DNA of 5,354 bases from Pseudomonadota bacterium (lineage in GTDB: Bacteria; Pseudomonadota; Alphaproteobacteria; Rhizobiales; Hyphomicrobiaceae), in the NCBI GenBank assembly GCA_023428365.1, contig JAEYYQ010000502.1, positions 1 to 5,354 on the forward strand. Reading direction: 5' to 3'. Below, piece after piece: positions 1 through 5,354 of this stretch. Positions within the stretch are counted from its first letter, which is position 1, and each line of letters starts with the position of its first letter. The position numbers were made by a program, and so were the translations under genes. The notes under the pieces were generated by a model. The model did not search any database and had not been told where the DNA came from. It saw nothing but the letters and a program-made list of their open reading frames with translations.

Positions 1-1161
1 CCACACAGCAATGAGTCCCAAAAGCATGGAGACGGCGATCGGCGGGCTTGTGGTCAACGCAGCGATGCTTGCCGCGAGGGCTAGCAGAAATGTTCCCGCT
101 GCTGTCTGGAACCGTCCGGGCTCTCGCAGTTCTTCACCGCGTATCAGGTTATTGACCGCTGTCGCATGAATATAGACCCCTGGGATTGACGCACGTGCGA
201 ACGCCTGACTTCTGGTTGGGGCAGGCAGAACGCAGCGGCTCGTGGGTTGCGGTGTGTCCGTCGCCAGCCGCTTGGATGAAACAGCGCGATCTTCCAGATC
301 CAGAACCGCCCCAAGAAGCACGACGCGCCCCTCAAAGGCGCTGCGAAAAAAAGCGCTGTCGCCCTTATTAGCGCACTCCCTGAGATCGGCCAGAGAATAG
401 GTCGGGATGTCATCTGCGCCGCCCTCAAAGTTCAATGTGAACGTATTCGGCGACTGCGTCGCAACACGATGATTGCCCAGAGTCAGCTGCCCCTGCTCGG
501 ACAGATCGGGCGCCGCTCCCAATGCCCGGGCCGCGAGCTCAACGGACATCGATGGCATACGCATGCCGTCCGTTACAAAACTGAATGGCATCCGCCGGAC
601 GATCTCGTCATTGTCGAGGTGAAAATTGAGCGCGCGGATGTTGGCCTGCTGCCCGACCGCAATACGCTGGCCAGGTGACGGTTGAATCGGATGATCCTGG
701 TGCTGAACTTGCCCGAGTACGATCCTATCGGCGCGCGCACCCTTGGCGAGAACGCGAAGGAAGTCCCGATCAAAGCCGCGAACGCGACCACCCAATGTGC
801 CATCCTCGAATGGCATCTCGGATTGCTCGATGGAGGTCGGAAATATGACGTCCATACCAATGACCTTGGCGCCGCCTTGAAGGACCGCGTCGAGAACAAC
901 ACCGATCTCGCGGGTCCAGGTGACGTTTGGCGTCCCTTCGAACGGCTTGCGGCGGTAGGTTTCCTCATCGAGCGCGATGACCACGGTCGGCGAGAATTGC
1001 GGAGAATGCATCGTGCCGACGACCTTCCAGCGCAGCCAGGTCAGCACATCGATGGACAGTCCGCGCAGACGGTCGAACTGTGGCAAGGCGAGGAAGAGGC
1101 TCGTCAGCGCAGCGATCAGAAGAGCCGCCGAAACATTGCGTCGACCGACAGCTCGCAGCAT
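1..1161 (-). CDS. CHASE2-domain membrane sensor protein, C-terminus cut by window edge
   Basis: An open frame of 387 codons without a stop runs to the window edge, so the gene is partial. Residues about 10-26 form a membrane anchor. A CHASE2-type sensor region follows: DxLxWLRW near 38-45, the strand PTVVIALDEETY (58-69), GGAKVIGMDVIFP (96-108), a DNDEIVRRMPF stretch (183-193) followed by MPSMSVELAARAL, EGRVVLLGAV (277-286) and GVYIHATAVNNLI (328-340). Hydrophobic segments at about 357-371 and 373-387 begin the membrane bundle that usually ends CHASE2 regions. In the family this extracytoplasmic domain is joined to a cytoplasmic adenylate/guanylate cyclase, histidine kinase or GGDEF domain. 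Here the output lies outside the window and cannot be named. The start at 1161 is the first in-frame ATG after an in-frame TGA (1192-1194) and has an AAGGA eight bases upstream. The gene lies 30 nt downstream of a secreted FecR-like gene on the same strand, so they are probably co-transcribed. The CHASE2 call is confident; ligand and output are unknown. Confidence 0.85.
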   Translation of the reverse strand, partial: MLRAVGRRNVSAALLIAALTSLFLALPQFDRLRGLSIDVLTWLRWKVVGTMHSPQFSPTVVIALDEETYRRKPFEGTPNVTWTREIGVVLDAVLQGGAKVIGMDVIFPTSIEQSEMPFEDGTLGGRVRGFDRDFLRVLAKGARADRIVLGQVQHQDHPIQPSPGQRIAVGQQANIRALNFHLDNDEIVRRMPFSFVTDGMRMPSMSVELAARALGAAPDLSEQGQLTLGNHRVATQSPNTFTLNFEGGADDIPTYSLADLRECANKGDSAFFRSAFEGRVVLLGAVLDLEDRAVSSKRLATDTPQPTSRCVLPAPTRSQAFARASIPGVYIHATAVNNLIRGEELREPGRFQTAAGTFLLALAASIAALTTSPPIAVSMLLGLIAVW

Positions 1162-1169
1162 TGGGTCAG

Positions 1170-1174
1170 TCCTT
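1170..1174 (-). promoter_or_regulatory. Ribosome binding site of the CHASE2 gene
   Basis: AAGGA on the minus strand, eight bases before the ATG at 1161. It lies inside the 30-nt gap after the upstream gene. It supports independent translation initiation within a shared transcript and fixes the start, since the frame has a stop at 1192-1194. Confidence 0.6.
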
Positions 1175-1191
1175 GACGGCGCGATGAGACG

Positions 1192-1860
1192 TCACGGCTG
1201 ACGCACGAGGCGAGCGATCACCGGAACGCCATCACGCCGTGCATCCGGCGCGATTTTAATGGTCACGTCTGCCGACGGTGTTTTCACGTGATAAAGGCCA
1301 TTCGCGGCGAGCAGCACACTTTCCTGGCCGAGATCGAAAAACGCACCGCGCAGTAACTTGGCCGCCGTCACATCAATCTCATATCGCTCGCCTGGCTTGT
1401 CCGTGCGTTCGATGACGAGTTTCCCCGGGGTTTTGACCTCAATGATCGGAGAGAGGCTGTGCACCGTTCGCTGCGGTAACGGTGATTTGCTGGCGGCGCG
1501 CCTGAAGCTCAATGCGCCGCTCTTCTCCGCCTGCTCGGTGGCAAGCCGCATTTGCCCGCCGTTGCAGCGGATTTTGGTTCGATCCACCGTCCCGCCATCG
1601 ACGCTGCTTTGTTCGCTACCGACGATAACGGTGCCGCCCTGAATGTTTTCGCGCCAGCAGGACTGCATGTATCCGATCACGATAGCATCCCCGGGCGACA
1701 GCCTGATAACTTGCCCTGGCGTGAGGTAGTCCATGAATTCGACGCCGGCCGAGCGGCTTTCGACCTCTTCAACGACGGCGACCGGAGCCTGAGCGGTGGC
1801 CGCTGCTGACCCGTATACAACACCCACCAGAAGCAGGACTGCTCGTCGAAACGTCGGCAT
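1192..1860 (-). CDS. Secreted FecR-like protein of unknown function
   Basis: The product is 222 aa. The N-terminus MPTFRRAVLLLVGVVYG followed by small residues up to ATAQA (21-25) is a Sec signal peptide, probably cleaved after A25, which places the protein in the periplasm or outside. The mature part starts with a beta-rich segment: a PGQVIRLSPGD stretch (48-58), IVIGYMQSC (60-68) and GGTVIVG (75-81). Positively charged loops and further beta stretches follow to the end. This resembles the FecR domain fold, but there is no cytoplasmic anti-sigma part and no sigma-factor gene beside it, so it is not a classical FecR regulator. C68 and C99 are the only cysteines of the mature protein and could form a disulfide. 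An ATG five codons upstream (1875) is possible, but the 1860 start has a GAGGA at ideal spacing that overlaps the upstream ATG. It precedes the CHASE2 gene by 30 nt, so an operon and a joint envelope-sensing role are inferred. The family call is moderate; function is unknown. Confidence 0.7.
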   Translation of the reverse strand: MPTFRRAVLLLVGVVYGSAAATAQAPVAVVEEVESRSAGVEFMDYLTPGQVIRLSPGDAIVIGYMQSCWRENIQGGTVIVGSEQSSVDGGTVDRTKIRCNGGQMRLATEQAEKSGALSFRRAASKSPLPQRTVHSLSPIIEVKTPGKLVIERTDKPGERYEIDVTAAKLLRGAFFDLGQESVLLAANGLYHVKTPSADVTIKIAPDARRDGVPVIARLVRQP

Positions 1861-1868
1861 TGCACACA

Positions 1869-1873
1869 TCCTC
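1869..1873 (-). promoter_or_regulatory. Ribosome binding site that decides the start of the FecR-like gene
   Basis: GAGGA on the minus strand lies eight bases before the ATG at 1860. Two other in-frame ATGs (1875 and 1869) overlap or sit on this element and have no comparable Shine-Dalgarno, so 1860 is preferred. Confidence 0.6.
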
Positions 1874-2048
1874 ACGCCAAGTCGCGCCGTATACTAGGAC
1901 GTTGGCTGAATTAATCGCAACCAGATCTGACTGGCAGCGAGTTATCGGAGCAAGTGAAGTTTGTATGGTTCATCCGCTTCGGTCAGATCAGGCGCTGGCA
2001 CGGATTGACAGCCGACGTATTATTTATCGTCTTCTGCGTCTCCAACCC

Positions 2049-2053
2049 AGGAA
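2049..2053 (+). promoter_or_regulatory. Ribosome binding site that decides the start of the small secreted protein
   Basis: AGGAA seven bases before the ATG at 2061. With the signal peptide that begins at this ATG, it selects 2061 over upstream in-frame ATGs at 1860 and 1965. Confidence 0.55.
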
Positions 2054-2060
2054 ACAAATC

Positions 2061-2528
2061 ATGCTTCGCAGGATGATCGCCACCTATCTCGCGCTGGTGC
2101 TCGCCGCCAGTTGCGCCCACGCAGCAGACGAGTTGAAGGGTGTAACCAAAGTGCGCGTCGAGGTTGCTGACGTGGACGATGATGCGAAACAGTGTGGGCT
2201 CACGAAGGAGTCAATCGAACGTCGCTTTCTAGAGAGTGCGCAGTTCCTGTCAGGCATCAAGATCGTAAACGAAGCGCGCGTTCCGGTACTCAAGGTCGAA
2301 GCTCTGATCATGCGACCACCCGGGCTTTGCGTCGCTCATTTTCTCGTCCAGCTTGTCAGGTTTGAATCCTTTAATTTTGCGCCACGCGATAAGCGTATGG
2401 GCACCATCGAATTATTCAGAGCGGGCGCAATCGACACAACACCAACGACGGACGGATCCCAACTCCTCGGCGTAGTTGAAAACCTTGGGCACGCGCTCGC
2501 GCAGCAATGGGAAGAGGATAATTTTTAG
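2061..2528 (+). CDS. Small secreted hypothetical protein with two mature cysteines
   Basis: The product is 155 aa. Residues 1-21 form a signal peptide: MLRRM, a hydrophobic core ATYLALVLAA, then a SCAHA end with a likely signal peptidase I cut between A21 and A22. C18 is not preceded by a good lipobox (AAS rather than L-x-G/A), so a lipoprotein is less likely. The mature part of about 134 residues has a beta strand VTKVRVEVADV (28-38), the segment CGLTKESIERRFLES (45-59), further strands around 66-83, a second cysteine in PPGLCVAHF (86-94), and a C-terminal helix ending in QQWEEDNF. C45 and C90 could form a disulfide. I do not recognise a characterised family; similar small secreted proteins of alphaproteobacteria come to mind, but that is memory, not a search. 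It is divergent from the FecR-like gene and converges on the Crp/Fnr regulator 41 bp away. No function can be given. Confidence 0.75.
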   Translation: MLRRMIATYLALVLAASCAHAADELKGVTKVRVEVADVDDDAKQCGLTKESIERRFLESAQFLSGIKIVNEARVPVLKVEALIMRPPGLCVAHFLVQLVRFESFNFAPRDKRMGTIELFRAGAIDTTPTTDGSQLLGVVENLGHALAQQWEEDNF

Positions 2529-2569
2529 CGGCTGACAGGTGTCCGAGCTCGCTACCCCTGTTCCTACAA

Positions 2570-3268
2570 TCACACGTGTGGGTCATCCATAGTTGAAGCT
2601 GGCTTTGCCAGTTTGCGCAACGCGTCCACGTCACGGATCTCAACGTTCGCACCACGGACTTTCACGTTGTATGACACGAGCGACGCGAACGTCCGCGACA
2701 GAACTTCCGGCGCCATGCCGAGGCGGGATGCCAGAACTTTTTTCTCGAACGGCAGCACGAAGCGTCCGGTCGCGCCCGTCTGCTGATCCTGCGAGAGCAG
2801 CCAGTTCGCCAACCGCTCCATACTCGATCGCAGCTTCTGGTTCTTCAACTCCTTCACCAATCCGCGATAGGCGTGGGCGAGTTCCTGCGCCAGGGCGCGG
2901 GCAAAAGCGCCGTCAGCAGCAAAGGCCTTGCGCACCGCGGCTGCCGGAACGAGAAGCACGCGAGAGGGCACCAGAGATCGCGCCGACTTCAGATAGACCT
3001 TATCGAGGATCACCGCAGCGACGATGAAGCTGTGGCCCGGGCCGAGAATGGACACGGTCGTCTCGCGATCACGATACGCCGAGAAAATTTCCACCTGCCC
3101 ATCGACAACGATATGGAGGAAGTCGGCCGGATCGCCCTCGCGCGCGAGTTCGACGTAGGCCGGGAACTTCTGCAGGTACGAAGCGTGCAGAAGCTCGTCA
3201 GTCAGAGCCGCATCCACACCTACGAAGAGAGATAGCTTGCGCATCTCTTCGATCTCGTCGGGTCGCAT
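2570..3268 (-). CDS. Cysteine-free Crp/Fnr-family regulator, NarR-like by context
   Basis: The product is 232 aa, a usual Crp/Fnr length. Residues about 15-115 are the cyclic-nucleotide-binding-like beta barrel (EGDPADFLHIVVDGQVEIF at 44-62, then LGPGHSF at 75-81). Residues about 118-150 form the dimer helix. A winged helix-turn-helix follows at about 170-215, with EKKVLASRLGMAPEVLSRTFASL (175-197). E188, S191 and R192 match the E-x-x-S-R residues with which FNR-type proteins read TTGA half-sites. The protein contains no cysteine, so it cannot bind an FNR-type iron-sulfur cluster. NarR, Dnr/NnrR and FixK types remain possible. Divergence from a NarK1-NarK2 fusion gene favours a NarR-like activator of nitrate respiration (inference). 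The start at 3268 is chosen for GGAGG at six bases; an ATG at 3298 lacks a ribosome site and lies upstream of the predicted transcript start. An FNR-type box at -41.5 suggests activation by an FNR/FixK protein or by itself. Confidence 0.88.
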   Translation of the reverse strand: MRPDEIEEMRKLSLFVGVDAALTDELLHASYLQKFPAYVELAREGDPADFLHIVVDGQVEIFSAYRDRETTVSILGPGHSFIVAAVILDKVYLKSARSLVPSRVLLVPAAAVRKAFAADGAFARALAQELAHAYRGLVKELKNQKLRSSMERLANWLLSQDQQTGATGRFVLPFEKKVLASRLGMAPEVLSRTFASLVSYNVKVRGANVEIRDVDALRKLAKPASTMDDPHV

Positions 3269-3274
3269 GGCAAA

Positions 3275-3279
3275 CCTCC
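3275..3279 (-). promoter_or_regulatory. Ribosome binding site that decides the regulator's start
   Basis: GGAGG on the minus strand, six bases before the ATG at 3268. The longer frame starting at 3298 would place this strong site inside the coding region and has no site of its own. Confidence 0.65.
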
Positions 3280-3298
3280 GCACCAGAGTAGGGCTCAT

Positions 3299-3304
3299 TT
3301 TCTA
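3299..3304 (-). promoter_or_regulatory. Predicted -10 element of the regulator promoter
   Basis: TAGAAA on the minus strand, four of six matches to TATAAT. If used, transcription starts near 3292, and the centre of the upstream FNR-type palindrome (3333.5) falls at exactly -41.5, the standard class II activator position. The leader to the ATG would be about 24 nt. The element is weak by itself, as expected for an activator-dependent promoter; support comes from the spacing. Confidence 0.5.
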
Positions 3305-3324
3305 GTTGGATCGCGCGGGATTTG

Positions 3325-3342
3325 AATTGATTAATATCAATT
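3325..3342. promoter_or_regulatory. FNR/FixK/NarR-type operator upstream of the regulator gene
   Basis: A perfect inverted repeat with seven-base arms, AATTGAT-TAAT-ATCAATT. Its core at 3327-3340 is the exact FNR/Dnr consensus TTGAT-N4-ATCAA and also fits the FixK pattern TTGA-N6-TCAA. It is 65.5 nt before the regulator ATG and about 184 nt before the transporter ATG, so it most likely serves the regulator gene. Which protein binds (FNR, FixK or the adjacent regulator itself) cannot be told from sequence. Confidence 0.85.
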
Positions 3343-3440
3343 ATAAACTTGATGAACACGCCACAACCGAAAGATTAATCCGGAGAAATATCTGACAATC
3401 GTCTGAAACAACCTTGCAAGTTGATGCGCTGCGGTACTCG

Positions 3441-3454
3441 TTGACCGAAGTCAA
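3441..3454. promoter_or_regulatory. FNR/FixK/NarR-type operator upstream of narK
   Basis: A perfect palindrome TTGAC-CGAA-GTCAA, matching TTGA-N6-TCAA. Its centre (3447.5) is 70.5 nt before the narK ATG, nearly the same distance as the first box has to the regulator ATG. A start site at 3489 would put it at -41.5, but the bases at the matching -10 position (3477-3482, CACGGT) are poor. The best -10-like hexamer, TATCTC at 3472-3477, would put the centre at -36.5. The site is convincing; the exact promoter geometry is not. Confidence 0.75.
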
Positions 3455-3507
3455 ACGCCAGTTCACACATCTATCTCACGGTCCTCTTGTCAGCGCGCTT
3501 CAGCACA

Positions 3508-3512
3508 GAGGG
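3508..3512 (+). promoter_or_regulatory. Ribosome binding site of narK
   Basis: GAGGG five bases before the ATG at 3518. It supports this start; an open frame from 3487 in another phase that spans the site is not coding. Confidence 0.6.
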
Positions 3513-3517
3513 TGAGC

Positions 3518-5354
3518 ATGTCGAGCGCCGTTATCCGCCCAGCCGATCAACGTACGGCCTTGTGGCTATCGACCATCGCGTTCACGGTCTGCTTCGCAGT
3601 CTGGACGATCTTCGCCATCATCGGCATTCAGATCAAAGCCGACCTCGGTCTCAGCGATACGCAATTCGGTCTACTGGTCGGCACGCCGATCCTTACAGGG
3701 TCGCTGATAAGGCTGATCCTCGGCATCTGGGCGGATCAATACGGCGGTCGGGTTGTTTATACGTGGACGATGCTGTCCGCCGCCGTGATGACGGCGCTGC
3801 TAACGCAAGCCTACAACTATCCAACCTTTCTTCTCGCCGCGCTCGGCGTCGGCATTGCCGGCGGTTCGTTCTCGGTCGGCGTTGCCTACGTCGCCAAGTG
3901 GTTTCCGAAAGAACGGCAGGGTATGGCACTCGGCATCTTCGGCGCCGGTAACGTCGGCGCGGCCGTCACAAAATTCGCCGCGCCCGTGATCATGATCGCG
4001 TACGGCTGGCGCACGGTCGCGCTCGTTTGGGCGGCCGTCCTGGCGATCACCGCCGTCATCTACTTCCTGTTCACGAAGGACGATCCCGATCTCGCCCGCC
4101 GCCGCGCGACGGGCCAGAAGCCTGAGCCGATGTCAGCGATGCTGGCGCCGCTGAAGAGCATCCAGGTCTGGCGCTTCTCGCTCTACTACTTCTTCGTGTT
4201 CGGCGCGTTCGTGGCGCTGGCGCTGTGGTTACCGAGGTATCTCATCGGCGTCTACGGTTTGGACATCACCACGGCCGGCGCGATCGGCGCACTGTACTCG
4301 ATCCCGGCCTCGGTATTCCGTGCCTACGGTGGTCATCTCGCCGACAAGTATGGCGCACGGCGCATCATGTACTGGACCTTCCTGGTCTCGGTCGCGTGCA
4401 CCTTCGTCCTGTCCTATCCGCCGACACAGTATGTGATCGAGGGCATCCGCGGACCCGTCACCTTCACCACGCGCATGAGTCTCCTCGGCTTCATCGTGGT
4501 GGCGTTCGTGCTGGGCTTCTTCATGAGCCTCGGCAAGGCGGCCGTCTTCAAGCACATCCCAATCTATTACCCCGACCGCGTTGGCGCAGTGGGCGGCATC
4601 GTCGGTCTCGTCGGCGGGTTGGGCGGCTTCGTACTCCCCATCGCATTCGGTGCCCTCAATGATCTGACGGGCGTCTGGCAAAGCTGCTTCTGGCTGCTGT
4701 TCCTCATCGTCAGCGTCTCGCTGGTCTGGATGCACGTTGCGATCCGCGAGATGGAGAGAACGGCCGCGATCGCCGGTGTGCCGGTCAAGAAGCTTCCGGA
4801 ACTGCCGGAAATGCAGCCGGTGCATGGCACTGCCCAGGAAGGCGCTCTTGCCGCCCGCGGCGCGATCCAGGACTGGCGACCAGAGGAAAAGAACTTCTGG
4901 GAGAGCCGTGGCCAGGCTATCGCGCGGCGCAATCTCTGGATTTCCATCCCCTGCCTGCTGCTATCGTTCGCGGTCTGGATGGTGTGGTCAGTCGTCGTAG
5001 CGAAGTTGCCGGCTGTCGGCTTTGCCTTCGACAATGAGCAGCTGTTCTGGCTTGCGGCCCTGCCCGGTCTGTCGGGCGCGACGCTGCGCATCTTCTACGG
5101 CTTCATGCCGGCCATCTTCGGCGGCCGTTTGTGGACGACACTCGCAACCTGGTCGCTGCTGATCCCCGCACTCGGCATGGGCTTTGCGGTCCAGAACCCG
5201 AATACGCCCTACTGGATCTTCCTCGGGCTCGCACTGCTATGCGGCTTCGGTGGCGGCAACTTCGCCTCGTCGATGGCCAACATCAGCTTCTTCTTTCCCA
5301 AGGCGGAGAAGGGCAACGCGCTGGCCATCAACGCCGGGATCGGAAATCTCGGCG
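3518..5354 (+). CDS. narK: NarK1-NarK2 fusion nitrate/nitrite transporter, C-terminus cut by window edge
   Basis: The frame is open from ATG 3518 to the edge: 612 complete codons and no stop. The first half (about 1-411) is a complete 12-helix major facilitator of the NarK1 type. It has R65 in helix 2 followed by GIWADQYGGR (69-78), GAGNVGAA (142-149), R268 in helix 8 followed by GGHLADKYGARR (271-282), and the nitrate signature GGIVGLVGGLGGF (359-371). R65 and R268 correspond to the two substrate-binding arginines of NarK proteins. A hydrophilic linker (about 412-460) leads to a second, NarK2-type half beginning with FWESRGQAIARRNLW (460-474). That half contains LPGLSGATLR (515-524, R524), the motif GFGGGNFASSMANISFFFP (576-594), and KGNALAINAGIGNLG at the edge. 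In Paracoccus such a fusion combines a nitrate/proton symporter with a nitrate/nitrite antiporter in the inner membrane. About 270-300 residues should follow outside. Divergence from a Crp/Fnr gene fits a respiratory nitrate operon; narGHJI downstream is expected but unseen. Confidence 0.93.
   Translation, partial: MSSAVIRPADQRTALWLSTIAFTVCFAVWTIFAIIGIQIKADLGLSDTQFGLLVGTPILTGSLIRLILGIWADQYGGRVVYTWTMLSAAVMTALLTQAYNYPTFLLAALGVGIAGGSFSVGVAYVAKWFPKERQGMALGIFGAGNVGAAVTKFAAPVIMIAYGWRTVALVWAAVLAITAVIYFLFTKDDPDLARRRATGQKPEPMSAMLAPLKSIQVWRFSLYYFFVFGAFVALALWLPRYLIGVYGLDITTAGAIGALYSIPASVFRAYGGHLADKYGARRIMYWTFLVSVACTFVLSYPPTQYVIEGIRGPVTFTTRMSLLGFIVVAFVLGFFMSLGKAAVFKHIPIYYPDRVGAVGGIVGLVGGLGGFVLPIAFGALNDLTGVWQSCFWLLFLIVSVSLVWMHVAIREMERTAAIAGVPVKKLPELPEMQPVHGTAQEGALAARGAIQDWRPEEKNFWESRGQAIARRNLWISIPCLLLSFAVWMVWSVVVAKLPAVGFAFDNEQLFWLAALPGLSGATLRIFYGFMPAIFGGRLWTTLATWSLLIPALGMGFAVQNPNTPYWIFLGLALLCGFGGGNFASSMANISFFFPKAEKGNALAINAGIGNLG

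Larger units (their letters stand above)
1861..2060. other. Divergent intergenic region between two secreted-protein genes
   Basis: This 200-bp gap should hold the promoters of the leftward FecR-like/CHASE2 unit and the rightward small secreted protein. It is more AT-rich in patches (around 1910-1920 and 2018-2027) than the flanking genes. No convincing pair of -35 and -10 boxes was found: a TTGACA at 2005-2010 has no -10 at usual spacing. The right-hand open frame extends through this gap to 1860, but that extension has no signal peptide or protein-like character and is not taken as coding. Confidence 0.4.

Noticed and set aside
346..352. Seven-base A/T run in the CHASE2 gene as a frameshift or slippage site
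   Set aside because: The frame is intact on both sides with family motifs continuing (EGRVVLLGAV follows), so there is no sign of a broken or recoded gene.
573..968. Minus-strand open frame of 131 codons in another phase
   Set aside because: It is a frame-shifted reading of the CHASE2 gene; the in-phase frame carries the family motifs without interruption.
682..1176. Plus-strand open frame of 164 codons
   Set aside because: It is antisense to the CHASE2 gene, whose protein has recognisable motifs along its length. The plus-strand translation is charged, low in hydrophobic pattern and shows no domain.
1922..2000. Two similar CAGATC...CTGGCA stretches as direct operator repeats
   Set aside because: The inner spacing differs (3 versus 5 bases) and the match is short; chance similarity is likely.
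2005..2027. TTGACA with nearby TATTAT as a sigma-70 promoter for the small secreted protein
   Set aside because: The gap between the boxes is only 7 bp, and no acceptable -10 exists at 16-18 bp.
1860..2060. Amino-terminal extension of the small secreted protein to 222 aa
   Set aside because: It would bury an obvious signal peptide inside the protein, and the extension occupies the divergent promoter gap. AGGAA before 2061 supports the short form.
2571..2580. Palindrome CACACGTGTG at the end of the regulator gene as a terminator
   Set aside because: There is no loop and no T-tract on either strand; it overlaps the last codons. The 41-bp convergent gap has no convincing intrinsic terminator.
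3487..3951. Plus-strand open frame of 154 codons starting ahead of narK
   Set aside because: It is out of phase with narK and gives an Arg/Ser-rich translation without domain; the GAGGG site and NarK homology fix the real frame at 3518.
4229..4825. Minus-strand open frame of 198 codons inside narK
   Set aside because: It is rich in Asp, Glu, Arg and His as expected from the antisense of a GC-rich membrane-protein gene; no start signal or domain is visible.

Overview
The window comes from a GC-rich proteobacterium, most probably an alphaproteobacterium of the Bradyrhizobium/Rhodopseudomonas/Afipia kind. That assignment rests on protein flavour, codon use and FNR/FixK-type boxes, and no database search was possible. 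It holds five genes. The two largest (the CHASE2 protein and the transporter) run off the left and right edges.

Left part (1-1860, minus strand): a two-gene unit read leftward. First comes a secreted FecR-like protein of unknown role (1192-1860). After a 30-nt gap with its own Shine-Dalgarno follows a membrane protein with an extracytoplasmic CHASE2 sensor domain (1-1161). The window cuts the CHASE2 protein inside its C-terminal membrane segments, so its cytoplasmic output domain (cyclase, kinase or GGDEF) is not visible.

Middle (1861-2569): a 200-bp divergent gap, then a small secreted protein of 155 aa with two cysteines in the mature part (2061-2528, plus strand). I do not recognise its function. 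It converges on the next gene across only 41 bp.

Right part (2570-5354): a nitrate-respiration locus. A Crp/Fnr-family regulator without any cysteine (2570-3268, minus) is divergent from a NarK1-NarK2 fusion transporter (3518 to beyond the edge, plus). The 249-bp gap between them holds two perfect FNR/FixK/NarR-type palindromes, one near each gene: TTGAT-TAAT-ATCAA at 3327-3340 and TTGAC-CGAA-GTCAA at 3441-3454. The regulator keeps the E-x-x-S-R recognition-helix residues that read TTGA half-sites. The arrangement resembles the narR-narK(GHJI) layout of Paracoccus, so narGHJI may follow just past the right edge (inference). The likely logic is that low oxygen and/or nitrate, acting through FNR/FixK-type proteins and this regulator, switches on nitrate import and nitrite export for respiratory nitrate reduction.

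The left unit and the nitrate locus have no visible functional link. No RNA gene, insertion sequence, CRISPR array or convincing intrinsic terminator was seen.
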